NCBI GenBank assembly: GCA_963555705.1
Contig: OY743169.1
Location: 44,008,124-44,072,123 of the forward strand
DNA: 64,000 nucleotides
From: Ligustrum vulgare
Taxonomy: Eukaryota > Streptophyta > Magnoliopsida > Lamiales > Oleaceae
Reading direction: 5' to 3'
Shown: positions 21,547 to 32,288 of the stretch, piece after piece
How positions within the stretch are numbered: the stretch's first letter is position 1
Layout: each line of letters opens with the position of its first letter
The notes under the pieces: generated by a model
Told to the model about the DNA's origin: nothing
Databases searched by the model: none
Seen by the model: the letters and a program-made list of their open reading frames with translations, nothing else
Position numbers and translations under genes: made by a program

Positions 21547-22146
21547 TTATATCATTGTTGAACTGCCAGAAGCCTCATTTTGTAAAACAGACTGGCAAAC
21601 AGGATCTTTTGCTATTATATTTTGGAGACTATAACGATTTTTGTCCTCGTTAAACTGAGCGTATAAGGAGAGAAGTTCACGTTGCACATAACCACTTGGG
21701 TGCGTCTCAAGAGTCAGTCGAATATCATCCAAAGACTCCTTACTCAGTCCACCCTTTATGAATTTGATTTTATCATCCCGATTAGTAGAAGAATATCCTA
21801 CTGTTTTGCAACGAGTATCACAGTTCCAACGAGCACATTTGTAGCAACCATTCAGCCTTTTTGCTCTTCGTTTCTTTGCGAAGGTGCTTTTGCCTAAACC
21901 AGGCATGTGCTTTGGAAATGTCATAGGTAATTCACCAGATAGTCGAACCTTTGCTTCGATCAACCAGCGAACATCTTCTGAAACACCATGAGCCATCAGC
22001 AACCTCAATTTTTCGAGTCTTATTCGATAAATTTTCCTCAGATCATTCATTGGAAGACTGGAATAATACTTGCGAATGTTTGTAAGAATGATATCCATGT
22101 TTTTGATGGATCTAACCTCTTCCCAGCATGAACTATTTAAAAGCAT
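21547..22146 (-). CDS. Virus-like nucleic-acid-binding protein (flexivirus NABP type), copy 1
   Basis: The 199-aa intact frame has an ATG at 22146 and a second in-frame ATG at residue 17. An N-terminal charged helical part is followed by GLGKSTFAKKRRAKR (83-97), then Cys101, Cys104, Cys109 and Cys113, then DKIKFIKGGLSKE (115-127). This order of G-x-G-x-S/T, a KKRRAK basic patch, a CxxC-centred zinc motif and an FI..G.SKE-like block is what I know from the small cysteine-rich RNA-binding proteins and silencing suppressors of carla-, viti-, allexi- and mandariviruses. The assignment is from motif recognition only. It lies antisense within a retrotransposon, beside LOG. The C-terminal ~70 residues are not recognised. 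Alternative: a plant zinc-finger protein fragment. Confidence 0.5.
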   Translation of the reverse strand: MLLNSSCWEEVRSIKNMDIILTNIRKYYSSLPMNDLRKIYRIRLEKLRLLMAHGVSEDVRWLIEAKVRLSGELPMTFPKHMPGLGKSTFAKKRRAKRLNGCYKCARWNCDTRCKTVGYSSTNRDDKIKFIKGGLSKESLDDIRLTLETHPSGYVQRELLSLYAQFNEDKNRYSLQNIIAKDPVCQSVLQNEASGSSTMI

Positions 22147-23002
22147 TAAGGATCGGAGGGAATCCGCGTGATATTGATTCCAGCAAGAAAGCGCGGAATA
22201 GAATAATGGAAAAGAGGGAACAAGAGTTTATACGCCGTTTACTTTCTTGATAAAAGGAAGATTTGATGATGACGGGATTTGAGATATGGAATATTTTCTT
22301 GGATTTTGGGTACTGATATTTTGATATAATAATCAAGGTATAGAAATAATACGGGGATACGTGAAAGTGAAATAAGGACTGTATTGAATCAGGATTAATA
22401 AGTTTGTGCAAGTGAAAGGAATACCTTACGGGAAATGTTATGATATTTGAGTTAAGAATTTTAATTATTTGGGAGATATTTGTTTATTGAATTTTGCAGA
22501 AATTTTGGGTTACAAATATTGGAAAGATAAACTGATGATTATGTTGATATGTGAATAACATGTTTGGGTATATTACATAGAGAATATTCAGGTAATCGTT
22601 TTAATTATTTTGGGATATTTGGTAATAAGAAGAAATGACAAATTATTATGGTATGATATGTTAGTAAAGATTTATTGAAATTTTAGAGATATTAATACGA
22701 ATATTTGAGGTCACATGATACGATGATAAATGACAAGTTACATGAATACTACAAGATATGATGAAATATCACATACGATTGGGAATTTTCATTTTGATTC
22801 AGAAGAATTTATGAGTAGACATATGTCTATTATTGATAGAAAAGTCCATGTCTTAAGAAAACAAATTGATGCATTTAGTCAAAGTCCAGTGGGTTAAATA
22901 TGGTTGGGTTAAATATGGTAGCGATGATGCTACATAAGAAGAAGAAGAAGAGATTCTGATTAAGTGTTCAGAAATCATAAGATCAAGTAAGATTAATTTC
23001 GA

Positions 23003-23030
23003 GGACGAAATTATTTTAAGGGGGTAAGTT
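23003..23030 (+). other. Polypurine tract, A internal copy 1
   Basis: TTTCGAGGACGAAATTATTTTAAGGGGGTAAGTT immediately precedes the LTR start TGTAGCG at 23031. Confidence 0.8.
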
Positions 23031-25021
23031 TGTAGCGACCAAGAATTTTTACGCGATTAATAATTATTTTAATAGAAAATCATGTCGCTACTATTTCACC
23101 CATTTTTATTAAGTTAACGCCACGACGTATTCGTATAGCCAAGTCAAGAAATAATCGAGATCGTTCGATTTTAAATTAAATTCCGAATTTCTAAAAATAT
23201 CTCCATTCTCTTGATTTAAAGTATATTAAGTCTAAGTACTTAATTCAATGTTATCCCAATATTTATTTGTACAAAAATTACTTTTATTATTTAAATTAAG
23301 AAAATATATGCAAGCATGAGAGGTTCCATTATATATAATAATTATGAGAATCTTAATTTAATAAATATGGAAAAGTATATAAATGGTTGATAGATTCCAT
23401 TATATGTAATCATGAAGAGCATAATATTTGTATAAATATGGAAAAGTATATGAATGAATTATATACTCCATTATATATAATCATGAAGAGCATAATATTT
23501 GTATAAATATGGAAAAGTATATGAATGATTGATAAGACTCCATTATATGTAATCATGAAGAGCATAATATTTGTATAAATATGGAAAAGTATATGAATGA
23601 ATTATATACTCCATTATATATAATCATGAAGAGCATAATATTTGTATAAATATGGAAAAGTATATGAATGATTGATAAGACTCCATTATATGTAATCATG
23701 AAGAGCATAATATTTGTATAAATATGGAAAAGTATATGAATGATTTATATACTCCATTATATATAATCATGAAGAGCATATTATTTGTATAAATATGGAA
23801 AAGTATATGAATGGTGCTTTACTTTAAGAAAATGATGTGTTAAAATTAATAGAATTGAATGATTATGTTTACAATATGCCAACTTTATACATCTATTTAA
23901 ACCCATCTCTTTTACACACAACTCTACACATATACACTTATTTCCAATCTCTTGACAAAATCCACAAGTAAGAGAAATTCAAGGTGGTCAAGAAAGTTTT
24001 GGTCCATTTACTACTACACTTCATTTTAATCTTTTAAAAGGTAAGTATATCTTATGTTTTTATGAAAAGTAAGTATGTTTTTATGAAAGGTAAATACACC
24101 TTATGTTTTTATGAAAAGTAAGTATGTTTTTATGACAAGTAAGTATATCTTATGTTTTTATGAAAAGTAAGTATGTTTTTATGAAAGGTAAATACACCTT
24201 ATGTTTTTATGAAAAGTAAGTATGTTTTTATGACAAGTAAGTATATCTTATGTTTTTATGAAAAGTAAGTATGTTTTTATGAAAGGTAAATACACCTTAT
24301 GTTTTTATGAAAAGTAAGTATGTTTTTATGACAAGTAAGTATATCTTATGTTTTTATGAAAAGTAAGTATGTTTTTATGAAAGGTAAATACACCTTATGT
24401 TTTTATGAAAAGTAAGTATGTTTTTATGACAAGTAAGTATACCTTATGTTTTTATGAAAAGTAAGTATGTTTTTATGACAAGTAAGTATATCTTATGTTT
24501 TTATGAAAATGTTTGGATCATTGCTATGAAATCAATCTCACAAGATTGTTATGGGTTCCATATGATATGTTTATGATTATGCTAAGGGGACCGGAGTTTA
24601 GTAGCGCTACACATAAGAATTCTTGCCATTTAAGTTCGGTAAAATTCTTGTGTCTCCCTATGTTTATGAGTATTTCGATCCTATCCTATGTTATGATGAA
24701 AATGATCCATATGCTTTCAAAAGAAAATTTATGCTTGGTATACTTACTGGGATTTTATAAATCTCACTCCACGATATTTACCATTTTCAGATAATTGAAG
24801 GTTCGAGGCGGTCAACATGGAAGTGGCAAAAGTGGTTAAGATTGATGAGATAATTATGTTGAACTTTATGTAAGAAGATTATGTTCTATTTTTATTCACA
24901 AATAAAATTATGGGATTCTAATTATTCTTTTGAATAATTTTACATTACTATTTAAGTCTCGATAATATGATATGAGTCACTTTTAGTGGCACTCGAATGG
25001 TTAAGAATTCGGGTCGTCACA
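23031..25021 (+). mobile_element. Family A LTR, copy B
   Basis: This full-length LTR (1991 bp, TGTAGCGACC...GTCGTCACA) follows the copy 1 PPT. It shares variants with the next LTR (AAGAATTTTTACG, TCTCCATTC, GATTGTTATGGGTTCC) rather than with the outer A pair. It carries the 71/72-bp array, TATA-like site, GTAAGTAT array (24041-24505), stem-loop and 3'-splice-like site. Confidence 0.9.
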
Positions 25022-25025
25022 GTTT

Positions 25026-26939
25026 TGTAGCGACCAAGAATTTTTACGCGATTAATAATTATTTTAATAGAAAATCATGTCGCTACTATTTCACCCATTT
25101 TTATTAAGTTAACGCCACGACGTATTCGTATAGCCAAGTCAAGAAATAATCGAGATCGTTCGATTTTAAATTAAATTCCGAATTTCTAAAAATATCTCCA
25201 TTCTCTTGATTTAAAGTATATTAAGTCTAAGTACTTAATTCAATGTTATCCCAATATTTATTTGTACAAAAATTACTTTTATTATTTAAATTAAGAAAAT
25301 ATATGCAAGCATGAGAGGTTCCATTATATATAATAATTATGAGAATCTTAATTTAATAAATATGGAAAAGTATATAAATGGTTGATAGATTCCATTATAT
25401 GTAATCATGAAGAGCATAATATTTGTATAAATATGGAAAAGTATATGAATGAATTATATACTCCATTATATATAATCATGAAGAGCATAATATTTGTATA
25501 AATATGGAAAAGTATATGAATGATTGATAAGACTCCATTATATGTAATCATGAAGAGCATAATATTTGTATAAATATGGAAAAGTATATGAATGAATTAT
25601 ATACTCCATTATATATAATCATGAAGAGCATAATATTTGTATAAATATGGAAAAGTATATGAATGATTGATAAGACTCCATTATATGTAATCATGAAGAG
25701 CATAATATTTGTATAAATATGGAAAAGTATATGAATGATTTATATACTCCATTATATATAATCATGAAGAGCATATTATTTGTATAAATATGGAAAAGTA
25801 TATGAATGGTGCTTTACTTTAAGAAAATGATGTGTTAAAATTAATAGAATTGAATGATTATGTTTACAATATGCCAACTTTATACATCTATTTAAACCCA
25901 TCTCTTTTACACACAACTCTACACATATACACTTATTTCCAATCTCTTGACAAAATCCACAAGTAAGAGAAATTCAAGGTGGTCAAGAAAGTTTTGGTCC
26001 ATTTACTACTACACTTCATTTTAATCTTTTAAAAGGTAAGTATATCTTATGTTTTTATGAAAAGTAAGTATGTTTTTATGAAAGGTAAATACACCTTATG
26101 TTTTTATGAAAAGTAAGTATGTTTTTATGACAAGTAAGTATATCTTATGTTTTTATGAAAAGTAAGTATGTTTTTATGAAAGGTAAATACACCTTATGTT
26201 TTTATGAAAAGTAAGTATGTTTTTATGACAAGTAAGTATATCTTATGTTTTTATGAAAAGTAAGTATGTTTTTATGAAAGGTAAATACACCTTATGTTTT
26301 TATGAAAAGTAAGTATGTTTTTATGACAAGTAAGTATATCTTATGTTTTTATGAAAAGTAAGTATGTTTTTATGAAAGGTAAATACACCTTATGTTTTTA
26401 TGAAAAGTAAGTATGTTTTTATGACAAGTAAGTATACCTTATGTTTTTATGAAAAGTAAGTATGTTTTTATGACAAGTAAGTATATCTTATGTTTTTATG
26501 AAAATGTTTGGATCATTGCTATGAAATCAATCTCACAAGATTGTTATGGGTTCCATATGATATGTTTATGATTATGCTAAGGGGACCGGAGTTTAGTAGC
26601 GCTACACATAAGAATTCTTGCCATTTAAGTTCGGTAAAATTCTTGTGTCTCCCTATGTTTATGAGTATTTCGATCCTATCCTATGTTATGATGAAAATGA
26701 TCCATATGCTTTCAAAAGAAAATTTATGCTTGGTATACTTACTGGGATTTTATAAATCTCACTCCACGATATTTACCATTTTCAGATAATTGAAGGTTCG
26801 AGGCGGTCAACATGGAAGTGGCAAAAGTGGTTAAGATTGATGAGATAATTATGTTGAACTTTATGTAAGAAGATTATGTTCTATTTTTATTCACAAATAA
26901 AATTATGGGATTCTAATTATTCTTTTGAATAATTTTACA
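25026..26939 (+). mobile_element. Family A LTR, copy C, truncated
   Basis: It begins four bases (GTTT) after LTR B and is almost identical to it, but stops at AATTTTACA, about 80 bp short of the LTR end. The GTTT could be the first bases of a PBS side joined to the last bases of a PPT side (AAGTT), i.e. a collapsed internal region. Confidence 0.85.
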
Positions 26940-28246
26940 AAGTAAGTATGTTTTTATGAAAAGAAAATATACTTTATGTTTTTACGAAAAGTAAGTATAC
27001 CCTATGCTTCACGAAAATGTTTTTTTTGGATCATTGCTATGAAATCAATCTACCAAGATTGTTTTGGGTCCCATATGATAAGTTATGATATGTTAAGGGG
27101 ACCGGAGTTTTAGTAGCGCTACACATAAGAATTCTTGCCACCTAAGTTCGGTAACATTCTTGTGTCTCCTATGTTTATGAGGATTTGCCACGAAGTTCGG
27201 TAAAATTCCTGTCTTTCCATATGTTTATGAGGATTTACCACCTAAGTTCGGTAAAATTCCTGTCGCGTATGTTTATGAGGATTTCGATCCTATCTTATGT
27301 TATGATGCAATTGATCCCTATGAATTTCAGAAAATTATGCTTGGTATACTTACTACATAAGAATTCTTGCCACCTAAGTTCGGTAAAATTCTTATGTTTA
27401 TGAGAATTTGGTTTTTATCCTATGTTATGATGAAAACTTACTGTTATTATGATTTTACTACATAAGAATTCTTACCACCTAAGTTCGGTAAAATTCTTAT
27501 GTTTATGAGGATTTCAATCCTATCTTATGTTATGCTTTCAAAAGAAATTATGCTTGGCATAATTAAAATGTTTTTATAAGTATATGGTTTTCAAAGAGAT
27601 GTTTTCAAAGAGCTGTTTCAAAGAGCTGTTTTCAAAGAGCTGTTTTCAAAGAACTATTTTCAAAGAGATGTTTTCAAAGAGCTATTTTCAAAGAGCATAT
27701 GATTTGCAAAATATGTCCCGTGCTGTAATGCACAATATGAGTTTTATCAAGAGCAGTTTTATAAAGAAGTTCTATCAATGCCCGTTTTATAAAGAGCCGG
27801 GATTTATGTGTTTAATCATCTTATAAATTAAATTAATTTGCGATGAGTCTACTGAGTATTTCCCCCATGAAATACTCACCCTACTTTTTAACAGTTTTGC
27901 AGATTTTGGAGACGGTGGCGAGCGATGAATGATGGTGGCAATAATCGTTGAACGGTTGAAAGTTTGACGTTAATGATTTCCGTATTTTCCAAACAATCGA
28001 ATAATTTAGAGAAGTTCATTTATTTGAGAAATTATGATATTGGCAATTTCTTTACAATATTAATGGTTCGATTTACTATTTCAAATGGTTTCATAAATGT
28101 TTTCAACTTTAGCGGCCATTACAGTTTATTTAATGTTGCCAAAAATGAATTTCAATTATTTCTTCCGCAAAAATATTATTCGAAAAATTTAGACAGAAAA
28201 TGACGTAGTGAATCGGGTATACGGAACTCGGGGCGCTACAAGTTGG
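26940..28246 (+). mobile_element. L-type LTR fragment D in plus orientation
   Basis: This is the complement of about 4483-5720 of the L LTR, ending GGGGCGCTACA at 28240 followed by AGTTGG, the first bases of a PBS. It has the L stem-loop (27855-27882) and TTTTGCAG (about 27895-27902). One repeat type is expanded relative to L: TTTTCAAAGAGCTG-like units at 27586-27695, about seven copies versus three. Confidence 0.85.
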
Positions 28247-28680
28247 CATAACAACATACTTAATTTTCATAAAAACATAAGATATACTTACATTTCATAA
28301 CAACATACTTAATTTTCATAAAAACATAAGATATACTTACATTTCATAACAACATACTTAATTTTCATAAAAACATAAGATATACTTACATTTCATAACA
28401 ACATACTTAATTTTCATAAAAACATAAGATATACTTACTTTTCATAACAACATACTTAATTTTCATAAAAACATAAGATATACTTACATTTCATAACAAC
28501 ATACTTAATTTTCATAAAAACATAAGATATACTTACATTTCATAACAACATACTTAATTTTCATAAAAACATAAGATATACTTACATTTCATAACAACAT
28601 ACTTAATTTTCATAAAAACATAAGGTATATTTATCTTTCATAAAAACATACTTACTTGTCATAAAAACATTTTAATTATG
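28247..28680 (-). repeat. 49-bp tandem array, inverted LTR leader type
   Basis: Units of 49 bp begin CATAACAACATACTTAATTTTC from 28247, about eight copies, ending in looser units. Read on the minus strand they are GTAAGTAT-like leader repeats. The array is joined to the aborted PBS of fragment D. Confidence 0.85.
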
Positions 28681-28818
28681 CCAAACATAATTTTCTAATT
28701 AATAACAGTCTTCAAAACAAATCCAATATCGATATAGTAATTATCTCCCCATCAATAATTAATAACTTAACCCAAATAAAATTTATCGTCAAATCTTATT
28801 TTTCCTTTAGTCCCCGAA
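28681..28818 (-). mobile_element. Short inverted piece of A internal (E-derived) sequence
   Basis: This is the complement of about 29395-29520 (AGTCCCCGAAA corresponds to TTCGGGGACT). It bridges the repeat array and the LTR tail. No gene is seen. Confidence 0.7.
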
Positions 28819-29049
28819 ATAATTGAAGGTTCGAGGCGGTCAACATGGAAGTGGCAAAAGTGGTTAAGATTGATGAGATAATTATGTTGAACTTTATGTA
28901 AGAAAATTATGTTCTATTTTTATTCACAAATAAAATTATGGGATTCTAATTATTCTTTTGAATAATTTTACATTACTATTTAAGTCTCGATAATATGATA
29001 TGAGTCACTTTTTGTGGCACTCGAATGGTCGAGAATTCGGGTCGTCACA
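28819..29049 (+). mobile_element. Family A LTR tail (end of 5' LTR of copy 2)
   Basis: The last 231 bp of an A LTR, ending GGGTCGTCACA, are followed directly by a PBS. This supplies the LTR end that is missing at 15926. Confidence 0.85.
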
Positions 29050-29051
29050 GT

Positions 29052-29062
29052 TGGTATCAGAG
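29052..29062 (+). other. Primer binding site (tRNA-iMet) of A copy 2
   Basis: TGGTATCAGAG lies two bases after the LTR end TCACA. Confidence 0.85.
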
Positions 29063-29289
29063 AAAAGAGTTTTAAAAACGATTCTGTAGATTTTTGAAAT
29101 TTTATTTCTTTACAAAAAAAAAAAAAAATCACTATTCACGTGAACAGTAAAACGACGTGCTATTCATGATGAACAGTGAACGAAATCACTATTCATTATA
29201 AAAAAAAAAAGTTGAATTTTCACATGTCAAGTATGGTTATGATTTTGAAAAGCATGATGAAATTTGATGTGCGAATTTCAAGGACAAAA

Positions 29290-30149
29290 TTCATTTTAAG
29301 CAAGGGAGTTTGTAATGTCCTGAAAATTTTATGGAATATAATTAGTTAGTGATATGATGTTTATATTGATGTCTTTGATAAATTTCTTGAAGTTCGGGGA
29401 CTAAAGGAAAAATAAGATTTGACGATAAATTTTATTTGGGTTAAGTTATTAATTATTGATGGGGAGATAATTACTATATCGATATTGGATTTGTTTTGAA
29501 GACTGTGATTAATTAGGAATTATGATTCAAGAAAATGTTGATTTGGATACAACCACATTAAATTATTGTTGATTAAAGGAAAATAAGATTATATGAAATA
29601 TTTTAACTCATCACTCTACTATGTCACTCTCCACGTATTGACTCCTCGAACCAGGTATGTTATATGCTTTGCAAGTCATTTACGATTTTATTAAGACATG
29701 TTAAGTATGAAATCTTCATATGCTATGAATCTTTATGTGTTACACATAATATACATGTCAAGTATGATATAAATTGATAGAAGACTCAATTTTTTTTATT
29801 CTTTTCAATGTAGAATCATGAGACAGAGAGGATATTTATATGAATTTTGGTGCATATTAAGCTTAGTAAGATTGACTCAATTAGAAATTAAGTTGGGTTG
29901 TAACTTTTGCCCAAAATATATGGAATAATATATTAAACAAACAAAATTGATAATGAATTCGTACAATAATTTATCCCTTTATCACTACCTTTGTGTAAAA
30001 ACAAGGGAAAAACTGTGGATGGTTATTAGTACTTCCTCTTCAAGTTTCAATTTTCGGTTCAATAATTTATCCCTTTATCACTACCTTTGCTTAAAAGCAA
30101 GGAAAAACTGTGGATGATTATTGGTACCACTCTTCAAGTTTCAATTCTG

Positions 30150-30183
<34 letters not shown>
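29290..30183 (+). mobile_element. 3' end of another LTR element's RNA, with poly(A), captured in A
   Basis: The segment begins with a second tail and PPT motif (AATTTCAAGGACAAAATT, then AAGCAAGGGAGTT) directly before TGTAATGTCC, a new LTR start at 29311. It runs through two 95-bp repeats and ends in 34 A residues (30150-30183), after which L-like internal sequence resumes. This is the order expected of a retroelement transcript end (PPT-U3-R-poly(A)). The same block is in the inverted hybrid LTR (T run 17689-17725) and copy 1. Confidence 0.6.
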
Positions 30184-30185
<2 letters not shown>

Positions 30186-31019
30186 CAGAAAGAAAAGAAA
30201 GAAAGAGAACGGGTGTTGAGCATAATGGGAATAATATGACTTAAGAATGATTTTCAAAATAATTGTTGTCCTCGAGTTTAGAAATGATAAACCTTAAATG
30301 GACTTTGCATAATTGATTTTAGACATGGCATTAAGTATGAGAAGTCAACAGAAATGATTAGAAATATGTTCAGATTATCTATCATTTAGATTTAATGAGA
30401 AATAGCGAGCCAATTTTATGAATTTTTATGAGATGTTAAGATTATAAGTGATATGATTTTAATGAGACTTTTATGAGAAGCATTATGAAGTTAGAGATTT
30501 AAAGATTTGGTTATTGGGAATTAAGTAATGGATATTATGTTGAGTAAGTGAATTATGCCTCTATATTGAAGAGAAATTTATTATGAACTTTGGCCTTGTG
30601 ATTAAATTTTGGGAATATGATTTATGACTTATAAATATAAGTATGAGTAATCTTTTGAGCCAATTAAGGTATTGAAGGAAGTGATATTGTGATATTGACG
30701 ACTATGATTTGAAATTTCTATGTTGAGGAATTATGAATTGATTTTCTGGAATATTTTTTTATGATATTGAAGTTTGATGAAATTGTGGTCAATTTTTAGA
30801 TCGTTGTGATCAAATGTGGAATTATTTATTATTGTGAGTTATGAAGTATGCTTACGGTTTGAATAAGTCCAAATTTCAAAGGAAACTCTGCTTAGAATTT
30901 TATCGTTTGGAATTAAGAGCATAGTATGGTATGCAATCACTAAGAGAATTGAGGTTAGACATGCAAATTCATTTACATCACAAACGAGATTTAGTAGATG
31001 ATAACAGAGATATTTATTA

Positions 31020-31335
31020 TTTTCTCGTAAGGAGAACACACAAGAGTCACATTGGAAAGAAATACATGAAACACGCAAAATCAAAAGAAAGCAACATGGG
31101 AAATTCCTCAAATTGAGAGATGTGTTTCCGGAGTAGCCGTATCCTACCACCTCTGACCTTTTGAGGAAATAAAAAAACCTTCAAAGAGGTGTGTTTCGAG
31201 AGTAAGAATACTCCGTAATCTACCACCTGGAACCTTTGAGGTACACACAAGATTTAAACATTAAGGAAATCCTAGGAAATTAGAGGGGTGTCTCGAGAGT
31301 AAGAATACTCCGTACTCTACCCCCACCTATTCTAA
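31020..31335 (-). other. Captured 3' flank of LOG with three structured repeats
   Basis: This lies beyond the LOG stop on the minus strand and is absent from copy 1. Three related ~45-nt blocks (31115-31155, 31185-31229, 31281-31328) share GTGTTTCGAGAGTAAGAATACTCCGTA-like cores with the inner hairpin GAGTA-AGAA-TACTC and an outer stem of the AGGTG/CACCT type. Block 3 has GGGG/CCCC at the outer stem, so pairing is kept while bases change. It resembles a structured untranslated region. Confidence 0.5.
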
Positions 31336-31338
31336 GAT

Positions 31339-31992
31339 TCATAAAGTTAAGTTTACATTAACCGGACTCCATTTTCGCTTGATTCCCCTTCCTTGCGACC
31401 AATCTATCTTAACCCCTGCTGGATCTTGTATTGAGATATATGACTGCAGCTTATCCAGTAGTTCATCAATAGTAGGAGCAGAAATAAGGAGCCTTCTGGA
31501 AAATGGAGAGATGAATCCCTGTTCCACAGCATAATCAAGAAAGGTTAACAAGCCATCAAAGAAATTGTTAACATTCAGAAGCCCAATAGGCTTAGTATGG
31601 AGATCTAGTTGAGCCCACGAGGTAATGTTAAAGATTTCTTCTAAGGTACCAAAACCTCCGGGCAGGGCTATAAAGGCATCAGAACCATATAGCATACAAG
31701 TTATGCGTTCATGGATGGATAATGTTTGAACTTCATGCCCTCGTGTTTTGCCTGCAACATCTACCAAAGGGACAGGTATGACACCGATTACTTTTGATTT
31801 CTCTGCAAGAGCAGATTGGGAAACACAACCCATTAGACCACTGCTACCACCCCCATACACAAGAGTGATACCTTTTTCCCCCAGTTTCTTTCCAAGATCT
31901 ACGGCCGCTTCTAGATAACTGAAGCCTTTCCCCACTTTTGATCCACAAAATACACAAATAGTTTTGATCTGTCGAAGTTTTGGTGCTTCCAT
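31339..31992 (-). CDS. Captured LOG-like phosphoribohydrolase, copy 2
   Basis: The intact 217-aa frame is identical to copy 1 except that residue 41 is Gly, as in the LOG family, before VYGGGSSGLMG. Arg96 and the PGGFGTLEE motif are intact, so this copy could be catalytically competent. The C-terminal ~25 residues (after about 190) look unlike typical LOG tails. It sits antisense in A internal copy 2, with the structured repeats downstream and the virus-like ORF 296 bp upstream. It is intronless, consistent with capture of an mRNA or an RNA-virus-borne gene. Read-through from the element would give antisense RNA to host LOG genes; sense expression would need a promoter in the cassette, and none is clear. 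Confidence 0.87.
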   Translation of the reverse strand: MEAPKLRQIKTICVFCGSKVGKGFSYLEAAVDLGKKLGEKGITLVYGGGSSGLMGCVSQSALAEKSKVIGVIPVPLVDVAGKTRGHEVQTLSIHERITCMLYGSDAFIALPGGFGTLEEIFNITSWAQLDLHTKPIGLLNVNNFFDGLLTFLDYAVEQGFISPFSRRLLISAPTIDELLDKLQSYISIQDPAGVKIDWSQGRGIKRKWSPVNVNLTL

Positions 31993-32288
31993 CTTTGATA
32001 GTATAGAAGAGAAAACTTACGAAGAAGATGTGATTTTGGGATGCCTGAACTATGAAATATGTTTGGCTATTTAAAGCCGAAAAAATTTACTGTTTTTGAT
32101 TGATTATGAAAAAGTAAAGATTTACTTTTGTCAAAATCGACCAACTTTTGACTGTTTTACCAAAGATATCACCTTTCGGTGATTTATTTCCAGCTTTATC
32201 AAAACTCGAGAAAGGAAAATATATTTTATTTCCAAAACGCGTGAAAGAAAACAGCAAAATATTTTAAATGTGTATCAAGAGATTTACC

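Larger units (their letters stand above)
19313..23030 (+). mobile_element. Family A internal region, copy 1
   Basis: This is parallel to about 29420-33772. The first ~1.2 kb is noticeably diverged from copy 2, with many substitutions and indels, whereas 20590-23030 is nearly identical. It contains three 95-bp repeats with an A run, the antisense LOG and virus-like ORFs, and a PPT at 23003-23030. The PBS end is missing. Confidence 0.8.

Noticed and set aside
22133..22411. 92-aa minus frame upstream of the virus-like ORF (and 32875-33153)
   Set aside because: It spans the junction between cassette and L-like internal DNA. Most of it corresponds to non-coding L sequence near 2640-2830.
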